Source of the DNA: Brienomyrus brachyistius
Lineage: Eukaryota > Chordata > Actinopteri > Osteoglossiformes > Mormyridae
Assembly (NCBI RefSeq): GCF_023856365.1
Contig: NC_064535.1
Coordinates: forward strand, 9,568,363-9,632,362
DNA: 64,000 nucleotides
Direction of reading: 5' to 3'
In this document: positions 24,301-34,786 of the stretch, in pieces
Layout of the letters: each line of letters begins with the position of its first letter
Position numbering within the stretch: position 1 is the first letter of the stretch
Made by a program: the position numbers and the translations under genes
The notes under the pieces: model-generated
The model's input: the letters and a program-made list of their open reading frames with translations, nothing else
What the model was told of the DNA's origin: nothing
The model's database searches: none

Positions 24301-25799
24301 ATTTTATCAAATAAAATCTTAGGTGCTGTATATCCTATATATCCTATTTATTGGTTCAAATGTATATATTAAGTATCAATATTTAAAACTACTGAACCTT
24401 CTTATGAGCGGACCTGCTCAATCTTCTACATTCGTCCCTGGATCCTTACTGAGTTTGAATAAAGTTAAAAAAAAATAATAAGTTCATAAGGATTGGAGAT
24501 ATGGAAGAGATAACAGCCGGACTGATCTAGTATGTACCGTGTAGAGTTTGGAGATTTTAAAGTGTACGCAAGCCATTAAATATGAATTTCTATGTAATAT
24601 TACTTGTTTTGATTTATTTACTTTTCTATATTGTTGTGGTGTTACTAAGTTGGTACAATTTATACAAAACTCAATGGTCAAGATAAGATATGAAATGATT
24701 ATGGGTTAGGAGTACTGATCTGGGCATTTAATTTATTAAAAGGCTGTGAAATCTCTAATGATTCTGATTAGTGTTTCAAAATGTAAGAATGTTCTCTATT
24801 AATAATCATCTTATTCGTAATATTTTAAAGGGTAAAATGTGTCTGGAGTACGTGAGCATGTGTAGCTGTGTGGGTAGGATCTTCAGAGCAAGGTGACACT
24901 CGGGTTTACATTTTTACTGAGACGGTGCTTTGGGGGTTTTCACATAAAGAGCAATAAACCTTTATAGCACATTGGCTGTTCATGGGAAGAAAAGAACAGA
25001 TAGGATTTCAGATATATGTGTTACGTTTCGCAGATTTTCAGAGAGAATGACTCCGTGCGCCTTTAGATAACGTCATCATCAATACATGTTACACTACTGG
25101 GGAAAAAGCATGCAAAAAAATAATTGCACAAAAATGTTTAAACTCTATTGTGCCCTATGGTGAATGTGATTTCAAAACCAAAAAGTATTTGATCAGAGTA
25201 ATTGTGGTCCATTTCTGTACTTAGTTCCGCTAAATGCTGCTCTTAGATCAGTGGCTGGAATTGTACGTACATTCTGAGCCAATGGGAGCAGGATGGTAAT
25301 GGTGCTCTCAGGATCTCTAAGCTACAGGGCATAGCGGAGATGGACTCCAGTACTAGCCTGTATTAATATTAATATTTTAAAAAGCATTGGAACCAAAACC
25401 ACACATATGCAAGTCATGCTCAGGTAAAAGCCAATTACGGTTTTATCCATAGCATTTGTGGACATTGCTTTCTGAAGGTCACTTTGGCTTCTGTGTAGGT
25501 TTTGTCGGAACATTTTCAGTTATCCATGTCATTTCAGAACATGCATTATGTAAATAGGTCTTCTTTTCCAAAATAACAAAAAGCAGAACCAATGTTCTAA
25601 AAGTCACCATGTTCCCCGTTTTGTGTCCTTATATAATATTTTTGTGAAGTTATTTCTTTGGTTTAGTTCTTTGGTTTAAATTTGCACACATGTATATGCA
25701 TTTTTTACCCTAAATATATTTTTTTTATCATTTATATTAATTATGTGTATTAAAATATCCAACATTTTGTTCTTAACAAGGTAGAAACCTATCATGCAG
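24301..25799. other. AT-rich noncoding stretch
   Basis: No gene, transposon or notable motif was seen. Short frames at 24484-24681 and 25322-25513 (minus) lack signatures. Confidence 0.45.
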
Positions 25800-25852
25800 C
25801 TTAAGTCACAGAACAGGGGAATATCCTGGACACGGATGTCAATCCGTTACAG

Positions 25853-25901
<49 letters not shown>

Positions 25902-26065
25902 TGGGCAACTTAGAGATGCCAGTCAGTCTAACGGCATGTCTTTGGACTTAAGGGGAAATGTACATCAGTCAGGGAAAACTTGCAAATGCCACACAGAGCA
26001 GACAAGGGCTTCAAACCCCTAATCCTGGAAACAACATTGCTACCCACTGAACCATTATCATTGTC
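25800..26065 (-). mobile_element. Diverged tRNA-like dispersed repeat with (CA)n, minus strand
   Basis: In reverse complement it reads AATGGTTCAGTGGGTAGCAA, then GGGTTTGAAGCCC (B-box region), GTCCAAAGACATGCCGTTAG and GGCATCTCTAAGTTGCCCAT. A TG microsatellite (CA on this strand, 25855-25899) and GTAACGGATTGACATCC follow. The order matches the family at 17157-17500, with the microsatellite where such copies often expand. Confidence 0.65.
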
Positions 26066-26389
26066 CACTATTATAAAACTATAATAATAACTTTTAGTAT
26101 AATGCTGAAATGTATATAATCATGCACATTATTTTATGTGCATTTGTGCTGATATGGAATTTAAATATAATGCATTTTAATCTTTATATGCCAACTTCTT
26201 CATTTGCGGTATACAGGTTAAAATGCAAGGTATCTTCTTGTCATAGCAGCAGAAATGCACATTAAATAAGTACGAATTTGCGCTTTTACAAACAATCGAT
26301 TGTCGCGCATATCGTTTTTAAAGGTGATCACCTGTGTTTAACCATAGGTATGCATGCAGAAGAGCATGCCAATTTAGCTTTTGTTGTTA
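26066..26389. other. AT-rich spacer
   Basis: No feature was recognised. Confidence 0.4.
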
Positions 26390-27070
26390 TGGGCTGAAAG
26401 AAATGAAACTGACCCTTCAGCAAAGCAAATCAGACCACAAAACACAGACTCTTTCTGTATCACTTTTTATCGGGACAAATTAGACCCTCCACCTCTGTGG
26501 TCTGCTTCGTAGAGACACTCGATACGCCAGCAGTCTCTAAACAAAGGCTAACACAGATCTGACTCATTACCTGGGAGGATTTATCAAACCCCCCCTTGAG
26601 AAAGTCTTTAGCTCTGATCATTCTTCCCACTGGGATGGTCTGGTTAAGGCTTGTGATGTAATGATGTGCGATAAAATTACAGCACTCTGCGCTGAACAGA
26701 CTGAACCTTGAAAGGGAAGTGTATACTAGGACTCAAGATAAGCCTGCAGACTAAGGAAACCATGTGTTTAGACATCAACTAATCTGTCATTACTTGATGT
26801 GCCTGCTATGAAAGTGATAACAAATAGCTAGAAAAATGATTGAAATCTGACAAAATAACACCATGTTTTATAATAATGTCCCCAAGCAGAAATATGGCCC
26901 CCATAACTAAATAGTGCTTCATCACCCTTGCCATTCTCAACGGCTCCCATTAACAGCGAGATCATTGTGTTTTGCCTCCTATTCCCCAGCTGACCGCATA
27001 AGTGACAGCACAGACTTGGGCGATGACATTGAAAAATATTTGCGGTGACAAGGCCACAAATCATGATAAG
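26390..27070. other. Candidate conserved noncoding block
   Basis: A repeat-free stretch with paired TGTGGT/ACCACA words (RUNX-like, near 26434 and 26495) and AACAAAGG (SOX/LEF-like, near 26539). The 78-codon minus frame inside has no domain. Function is inferred from texture. Confidence 0.3.
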
Positions 27071-28329
27071 ACAAGTTTAGAACTCAATATTCACCGAATG
27101 TGCATCTAGTACATTCTTGTTAGAAGTGTAATACGCTGCTCTCTGCCCTTCTGCATTCTTTTATTATTACAGTATTGACAGCGACTATAATAAAGTTGCG
27201 TTGTGTGATGCCAGAAGAGAATAAAAGAATGGGGGGGGGGGAGAGAGAGGCAAGAATGATTGCACCAGCTAAGTGCTCTCTGTGCGATTGCTTAAGCGCA
27301 AAATTTTCCACCATTTACCAAAATGCAAAGACTAGGATGCCTTGCCTCTTAATACACTGGCTGGTTCTGTCTGTTAAAGGATGAGGATGATTTCAATATA
27401 TCGGAAGACCCAACATGCAGTCAATTATACAATGTGAATAAAGATGTGATGTTATGTCACAATACAATAAACTGTATTGCAGGGGTCACGGCCAAACAGT
27501 ACTCCTGCCTTGTTCAAATCGGTTACATAAATTACATGAGATTATTAAACTCATAAAGTAATCAAATTCGTTTTGATTGTAGAGTAACATATTCATGCAA
27601 GTACACGAACCAGTATCTTCCTTTGCTCCCAATTAATTGGAACATTGTGACTTATTGCCTTAAATCTGCCACCATGTGTGAGTGACTATCTTTGCCAAAG
27701 AAGGTTCTTGTGGTTTAATTAACCTTACAGAAAATGGAAGGTTGCACTAACTGCCTTCTCAAGCAGAGATGGTCTTGCTGTACAGTAACTGAAATATGTA
27801 TATTAGGGTACTTTGGAAATAATAAAAATACCGCACTGCTACCCAGAATCCTTCATGTTACAGTTATACCAAGAGTCCTTACAACTCTTGCCTTATGGTA
27901 GGAAATATTATTATGTGATTACTGTGGGATTTAAAGCACAGTGAAAAACACTGTTGTTCTATGAATTGAGAACAATAGATAAGTCCATTTATAACAATGT
28001 GTATGGCCTGCCTACCATGATGCTATTGGAGACAATAGCCTCATGCTAAGGCATACTTACTATACTACTTAAATGATCTTTATTTAATACCAGGTCGGTA
28101 CAGGTTCACCACAATTTATGATTCTGCCCAGGGAATTATCTGGGCAGCTCTTTGATTATTATTGTCTAATTTCGTCCTGTGTTTTAAGCCTTATCAGCTA
28201 CGTTTATTTTAATATGTGCATGATATGCTCCAGTAACTGTGCTTAAGGCACATTGTTAACATAAGGCCAAATCTGTAATATAGCATGGACAATTAAGTGC
28301 ACAATTTTTGTATAAATGCAAAATCCCTC
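27071..28329. other. AT-rich noncoding stretch
   Basis: A G10 run followed by GA repeats near 27231-27248 is the only clear low-complexity feature. No gene or transposon was recognised. Confidence 0.45.
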
Positions 28330-28620
28330 ACTGTGAATTATTTAATTCACCCTCTACAGTTCATTTAATAGAGCTCTCTTGGCAGCGGTTTCAGTCACAG
28401 AAAACTAATTTCATTCTGCTCTTTGATTTAATTAGATTTTATGATATATGATATTGCTAATTCGGTGGCTCTTTATGCAGTATCTGGGCCTGTCCCCTGC
28501 ATTGGCGGCCGGCTGTCAGGGCCCCATTTTTAACGGTATTGAAAAATTCAAGCTTTATTATTGCCCGTTCACTCATTTTCTCCCATCAGGAGGAAAGTAA
28601 TGAGCTTTCCCTCTTTTGAG
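28330..28620. other. Candidate conserved noncoding element
   Basis: The stretch has TAATTA at 28429-28434 within TTTAATTAGATT, CTAATTCGG near 28456, and an abrupt GC-rich patch (28500-28530). It ends directly at a long purine tract. By eye it is among the most enhancer-like segments here. Confidence 0.38.
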
Positions 28621-28642
28621 AACTATCAGCGTGGGGATGGAG

Positions 28643-28645
<3 letters not shown>

Positions 28646-28680
<35 letters not shown>

Positions 28681-28719
28681 AAAGGAGGAAGGAGAAGAAG
28701 AAGAAGAAGAGAGAGAGAA
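28646..28719 (+). repeat. 74-nt homopurine tract with (GA)n
   Basis: It is unbroken purines: (GA)n at 28646-28676, then GGA and GAA repeats, then GA again. Such tracts can form triplex DNA. All open frames crossing it (Arg/Glu-rich or Ser-rich) are artefacts of the repeat. Confidence 0.95.
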
Positions 28720-28929
28720 CGGAAAACGGAAAGCTTGTCGTGTGCCCACTGTGCTCCAGACATCAAGCGGCATTAACAGTCTGATTCATGAGTTAAGTTT
28801 CTAACTGCTTGTGGCTATTAGCTTTCAGTTCTTTCGGCTGTCATTTAGTTAAAAAGAGTCTTTGGTTAATGCACTGTTTTAATGAGACCATGGTGTTCTA
28901 ATACATTTTACTGTATGAAAGGTCACAAC

Positions 28930-29230
28930 AGGAAGCAAAACAGATTGGAGGGAATGTAGCGCGACGGCGGGGCTGTCAGGAGGCGAGAGGGGCCAGGCAG
29001 GCAGCTCGCCTCGCGCCCATCTCATAATGGCCCACGGAACGGATGGGTTCCCACTCACCTCAACAGTTGCGTGCCATCCATCACGGGCCCTAAGCAGAGG
29101 CTCCAGGCTCGAGGCACGGGACTGACACCATGAGCAAGGCGCGCATTTCATTACCCATATAATCACCCACATGATTGCCATACAAGCAATGGAGTCACGC
29201 ATCGGCTCAGCCCAGACAATTTATGGCCAA
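28930..29230. other. GC-rich noncoding patch with possible microexon
   Basis: GC content is much higher than in the flanks, with several CpGs near 28960-29020. On the minus strand, GCCTCTGCTTAG (acceptor-like) precedes a 31-nt segment (29060-29090). That segment ends at GTGAGTGGG, a consensus donor, and reads GPVMDGTQLL in one frame. No gene is recognised and the splice sites may be chance. Confidence 0.3.
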
Positions 29231-29989
29231 CCAAGTGCAAAAAAAAAAATAAAAATGACGCTTGTTAAATAGCCAGGGAGCACCGGACTGAAGACCCTGC
29301 AAGTGTCTGCAGAAGCATGCAGCATCTCTGCAGGTTCTGAGGTGCCTCAGATTGTTATGTGCACAGAAAGTTTATTAATAAATTTGAATTCTTCGGGAAA
29401 AATCTGAAATTAAATAGATTGGAAAAAAAAAAACATTTCAGGTTTTGAGAATAAAGTATTGGCTGGAGTGTGGTTTGAGTGCCTTTCTGTCGTCATAAAA
29501 TGTGCTAAAATGTTGGTAATGTTGTTGGATGCCATAACTCACACAATATCACAGTCATATCTTCATGCTTGGAATCTCAAGTATAAAACTCTACTAATCA
29601 CTACCAATATAAGGAAGCATTTTAATGTTATGTAACCTCAGCTACTGCCATAGTCAGTGGCAACATTTTCTACTTGCAGAATTACTACTGTACCTTTATG
29701 GGGCTACTTACTCTGTATACCAAAAATGCTACAAAATATACATACGCATATATACACACATAGCTCTATCAATGATAAAATGCTTAGCACTGTAAAAACA
29801 TCCTGTTGAAATGATCACCTGAATATTACAGGATTAATGATTTGATGGTTCACGGCACGTAATAACAGTGCTCGTTCTATTTTTCAGTACCACTGCCCCA
29901 GTGTCTCTACCTTCTTCATCCATATTGCAGTGAAATGTCTCTCATGAGGTGGTGTTGAGGGGGGGGCTGTTGTGGGTGAAGACATAGTC
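29231..29989. other. AT-rich spacer
   Basis: No feature was recognised beyond short A runs. Confidence 0.4.
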
Positions 29990-30305
29990 ATACTGCCTTT
30001 GCAGCCAAAAAATGCGCGGCCCCCCAGCGTTTTCTTGCCACTATGGCGTATTGGCTGACAGGCTTCGGCACGCCGTTGGGGGGGAAGCTCGGGCAACCTA
30101 GGAGCAGAGAGGTGTCAGCCTTAACCCCTGAACCAGATAATCTAACAGTAATCCATTCAAAACTAATCAAACATTTACAGAACTGCAGTGGCAGGGAAGG
30201 AGTCCCATTCGTCTTCCGCTCCCTCATTACGGAACCAACGTCTCAATCTGCCTATGCAAATGAGACAGGGGAACTGACACGCCACTGTGTACATAAATTA
30301 TAAAC
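29990..30305. other. Candidate conserved noncoding element with POU octamer
   Basis: A repeat-free segment containing a perfect ATGCAAAT at 30254-30261, plus AACTAATCAAAC near 30160. Overlapping frames on both strands (29884-30303) are mutually incompatible as genes and have no motifs. A POU-factor site is plausible but unproven. Confidence 0.33.
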
Positions 30306-30910
30306 AAATATTCGCCCATTATGATCGCAGAATCCAGCAGCTGAAGCGCTAGCAGTAGCTGAACGTGGTGCCCTGGCTATAAATTATTTATAAAGCTAGA
30401 TCTGACAAGACTGTCAAGGTGAATTAGCGGCATGCGTCAAGCTTTCGTTATAAATCCCAGCCTACTGCAACACTCATTTTCCAAGAATGTATGTACACAG
30501 TTAATGATGGACCAACAACAGAGAATCAATAATTTACTGGGGAGTCTTACACACGGGACAGGAGAAGCAGGCTATGTAAGTTTTGCACTGTTTGTGGGAT
30601 TGTAATGGTATGGCTGAGAGCTTTCCCCACAATGTAATTCATATATTATATTCATACGTATCAAAGAAATTCATGCAGTAGGATCATTTGTACTTAAGCA
30701 TGCTGCCTCATTCCTTGAACCATTTCTTTATTGCAGAGTAATTATAGACTGTAAGCCCTAAAGCATATTAAATCACCATAATTTTCTCTTCCCGATGCCT
30801 AAGATGAGTCACAATAAGAGAAGTGATCAAAAAAATTTAAGATATAGTTATAGTGTCTTCACTTCATGCACAGCAATTATAGAATATAACACATTTGTTT
30901 GCATTATTAT
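30306..30910. other. AT-rich spacer
   Basis: No feature was recognised. Confidence 0.4.
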
Positions 30911-31942
30911 GTATACATTGATGATCATCTATATCATTAAAACCACTGACAATTGAAGTGAATAGCATTGATTATCTTGGCACGATGGTATCTCTTAAGG
31001 GTGTCGTCATATATGAGGCAGAAGAACAGTCAGTGCTTGAAACTCATGTGTGGGACAGAGGAAAGATGGACAGGCATAAGGATCTGAGCGACCTTGACAA
31101 CAGCAAGACTGTGATAGCTAGATGACTGGGTAGGAGCATCTCCAGAATGGCAGGTCTTTGTGGACGATCCTGCTATGCACTGGTCAGAACCTACAAAAAG
31201 TGGTTCAAGGAAGGTCGACCGTTGAACCGGCATTGGAGTCATGGGTATCCAAGGCTCACTGATGTGAAAGTGGGTCAAAGGCCATCCGATATGGTCTTAA
31301 AAGTTAATGCTGGCTATGATAGGAAGGTGTCAACGCATAGTGCATCACAACTTGCTGCATATGTGGCTGCACAGCTGCAGAATTGTCAGAGTGCCCATGC
31401 TGACCTCCGTCGACCCCAGAGAGTCGAGTGTCAGAACTGAACTATGGAGCATTGGAAGAATGTGGCATGGTCTGATTAGTCAAGTTTTCTTGTGGACGGC
31501 CAATTGAGTGTGATTTATTTACCTGTGGGAAAACTTGGCACCAAGATGCACTATGGGAAGCAGGCAAGCTGGCGGAGGCTTTGGACAATGATCCGCTGGG
31601 AAACCTTTCAGCCGGATAATTCACCACACCAGACTGTAAAAATTGTTTAAGGAACATAAAAAAGAGTTCAAGGGATTGACCTGGCCTCCAAATTCCCCAG
31701 ATCTTAATCTGATCAAGCATCTGTGGGATGTGCTGGACAAACAAGTCCGATCTATGGAGGACCCACCTTACAGCTTACAGGACGTGAAGGTTGTGCTGTT
31801 GTCTTGATGCCAGCTGCCTCAGGACACCTTCAGAGGTCTTACGGAGTCCATGCCTTGACGGGTAAGAGCTGTTTAGGTGGCATGAAAGGGACCTACACTA
31901 TATTAGGCAGCTGGTTTTAATGTTATGGCTGTTCGGCGTATG
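30911..31942 (+). mobile_element. Full-length but inactive Tc1/mariner element
   Basis: Both ends are present. The left end carries ATTAAAACCACTGAC; the right end carries GGTTTTAATGTTATGGCTG. Both are ends of a well-known teleost Tc1-like family. The transposase is recognisable in pieces: DRHKDLSDLDNSKTVIAR near 31070-31125, YKKWFKEGRPLNRHW near 31190, and PNSPDLNLIKHLWDVLD near 31690-31740. In the last, the third catalytic acid (Glu in PIEHLW) is Lys (codon 31715-31717). Stops and frameshifts interrupt the frame, so the copy is dead. Confidence 0.88.
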
Positions 31943-33424
31943 TATAACTATGGATCGGATTTGCTCTTGATGTCTCAGAATAGAGATTGCAAAATTCACA
32001 AGCCTGAAAATGTACAGTTGCATATCTCTCAGAAAACTCAAGAAACCATCTTAGTTAAAGACCTAAAACAGCCAATCCTTATTACTGTACTGCTGAATAA
32101 AGTGTACTCTTTTCCCTTCAAATGAAATGTCGGTAATTTCTTTAAGATTAATGAGCCCTTACATTTGTACCCAATAAATGAAATATAGATGAGGCACGGT
32201 TCTCTCTTTTAATATTTAAGGCAATATTAAAGCCCCTTACATATCCTGCAAATGCTTTTATTCAAAAAGAATAAGACCATTGGGCGTTGTTTACTGAAGC
32301 GCTCATACATATTTGATGTGGTTTTTTGGTTCTTCAAGAAATTCAAAAGCTTTGAAATTGTTACTCTTTTGCCATGAGTATAAAAGACTTAAAGGGAGTA
32401 AAATGACATTGCTTTACTCTTTACTTGTTACGCTCTAAAGGGGGAATATTGCAATAGATAACAGTAGTTTTATGTATTCCATCAGACTGTAATAGGTCTG
32501 GTGAGAACATTGGTGTTTAATGTGACTCAGAAGAGTGAACAAATCACCGTTTTAAAATAAGAGCTGAAGGAGAAACAGAGGAGGGCAAACTGAAATCATA
32601 TGAACAATGAAAACACAAAAAGGCAAAAGTTGAGTATAAAATGTGATTATCTCCACTGCTCTCCTCGACGGAGTTTTCCTTCTACACTACATAGTAAATA
32701 CTGGTATAATCCCTTACAGAACCAGTTGTTTCTTAGTTAATTATACATATATGTGACTTCTTGTTTTGTTGGCATTCCACTTAGAGTGTTTTCAGTGTTG
32801 TATAATGAATGCCGTTATGTATTTTTAAGACTAATATATGTGGGATTAAGGAGTTTTTTTCCCCCCATAGGAGGATAATTGAACACTTCCATCTACTATT
32901 CACTAGGTTATAGTTTCAGTTTTTAATGTCTTATTCTTTCTGTTGAGTAGGTCCATAGAAATTTCCTTCTTCATTTTCACGTTAAGTGACGTGAGGTTCC
33001 GTAAAAGCGTAGACTTGTGTGCAGTATAAGTAACATCTGCATAATGTGATATCCGTTATGTTAGATGCATTACGTTAGCAATACAAAAGACAGGGCTGGA
33101 CGTGGTAGTGTTATGTACCAGGGATATCCAAGACTAGGTTATAATGACAAGCATGTGCATTCATTGAGGGTTCTTGTTTGAGAATGTTATTGTGAACTGT
33201 TTCATTTCTGCCTTGATGTCTTTTATATCCCTTCTTTGAAGCATGCAAAATACCCATCCATCATGGAGCCTATGCCAGAAGTCCATCTTAGATGGTATGT
33301 CAATCCATCTCAGGGTACATTCACGCATGCTCTTATAGAAACAGTCACACACAGGTGACTCAGAGAAGCCAAACTGCATGACGCTGAACTGCAGTAGAAC
33401 TGCATGTCTGAAAAAGCCATAACA
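31943..33424. other. AT-rich noncoding stretch
   Basis: No gene or transposon was recognised. The 72-codon minus frame at 33161-33379 lacks any motif. Confidence 0.45.
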
Positions 33425-33765
33425 TTTTTGACGCTAACCCTAGCTTCAGTTAGCTAACCCTAATTTGGGGATTTAGGGTGACAGAACGTATGGAAAGTAT
33501 GACGTACGACATTAACCCATACCTGGTCCTAACCTTAGGCCTAAGTATCTAAACAAAATACTTTTGGCATTTTTAGTTTTTTGATTGCAATCACAGATTT
33601 CTATAAAACTGAGTCTCCCCTTGTGTCCCCACAAGGTCAAAAGAACTATCTTTTGTCACCATGTGGGGTATATACATGACCACACACACACTCACAGAGC
33701 AGACATGGGACTCTAGAGCTGGGAGGCAGTAGTACTACCCACTGAACCAGAGTACCAACCTCATG
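33425..33765. repeat. Teleost 'GTCCCCACAAGG' dispersed repeat joined to a tRNA-like repeat fragment
   Basis: The phrases CTAACCCTA (33433, 33457), TGTCCCCACAAGGTCAAAAG (33624-33643), ATGTGGGGTATA and ACCACACACACAC form a repeat often met in fish introns and spacers. From about 33693 to 33765, the reverse complement has the tRNA-like head of the other dispersed family (GTTCAGTGGGTAGTACTACT). The two may be nested or abutting insertions. Confidence 0.6.
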
Positions 33766-34539
33766 TAAAGCACAAAGTCATGGTTGGTTGCTACTACATT
33801 TTATTGGCTAGATTTAGACTTTGGTGCTGTTGTACTTTTCTCTTTGGACTATGATGGGAGAGGGCAGGTAACTACTGACTGTTAGTCACACTTTATACAA
33901 TCAGTATGAATAAAGGCTTTGTGCATTTCCCTATGGAAACCATGACTGATACTTTAAGCTGTGCTCCAATGGTCAGTTTGCCCTTTGGTATTTTTCAGAT
34001 GGAGTTATGTATCATGTGTTTAAAGGGCTATTCAGTCAAACTATGTCCCCATGCTTATAAAATAGGAACAGAAGAAAATTGTTAGGAAAATGAATAGCAA
34101 GGTCTGCTAGGATGGGTTTCCTCTGCTCTAGTCTGGGGGAAAAAAAATCTTGAGATATTGTCAGCGGTTTTTTGGTTCTCCGAGATAGACCAATGCTATC
34201 AGGTTTGAGTGACTGAAAAGGAGAAGCAAAGACGACCTTATGGGTTGTCTTTGGTATCTTTGAATTCAATTGAATGCATTTTATATAGCATGTTAAGCAC
34301 ATTTTTGTACTCAAAATTATCATTATTTTTGTGCTATATATATATCCATTTATTTTCCTTAACCACTTATCCATTGTCCTATGTTTTTATGATATTATGA
34401 TTTTCTCCTTCACAGCTGACAGGAGCAAACCGATGTCCTAGAAGCCGTTCTTGTACAGATTGTTGGAAAAAAGGCCTGTGAAGTCTTTCGAAGAGAATTG
34501 TCTGGCATATGTAATTCCAGCAAACATGGACCTAAGCAG

Positions 34540-34540
<1 letters not shown>
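33766..34540. other. AT-rich spacer
   Basis: No supported gene. The 112-codon minus-strand frame (34036-34374) has no recognised domain and overlaps a 63-codon plus frame. Confidence 0.45.

Positions 34541-34593
<53 letters not shown>
34541..34593 (+). repeat. Compound (TC)10(TA)16 microsatellite
   Basis: A TC dinucleotide run (34541-34560) passes directly into a TA run (34561-34593). Confidence 0.97.
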
Positions 34594-34595
<2 letters not shown>

Positions 34596-34628
34596 AGTAG
34601 TATAACAAGCCCTACTGTAACTTTGACT

Positions 34629-34786
34629 GGGGGGGGTTCCACGAAGCAGGATTTCCTACTTAGCCGGATAACTTGTTGGATTTAAGATAGTCTGGACTAA
34701 ATGGACTTTATCTTCGTTCATTGATATTTTGCTCAGACTACCTTAAATCTGACAGGTTATTCAGCTAAGCAAGAAATGCCGCTTTG
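34629..34786. mobile_element. Palindromic MITE/foldback element, copy 1
   Basis: The left arm (34637-34691) and right arm (34733-34783) are imperfect reverse complements. AGCAGGATTTCCTACTTAGC pairs with GCTAAGCAAGAAATGCCGCT, and TTTAAGATAGTCTGG pairs with CAGACTACCTTAAA. The spacer is only about 40 bp. It has no coding capacity. A second copy at 40575-40742 shows this is a mobile family, like the short inverted-repeat elements known from teleosts. Confidence 0.8.

Noticed and set aside
28561..28804. Arg/Glu-rich and Ser-rich frames
   Set aside because: They are translations of the purine tract 28646-28719 in different frames.
34036..34374. 112-codon minus-strand frame
   Set aside because: AT-rich, low-complexity translation, overlapped by a frame on the other strand. 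No family features.
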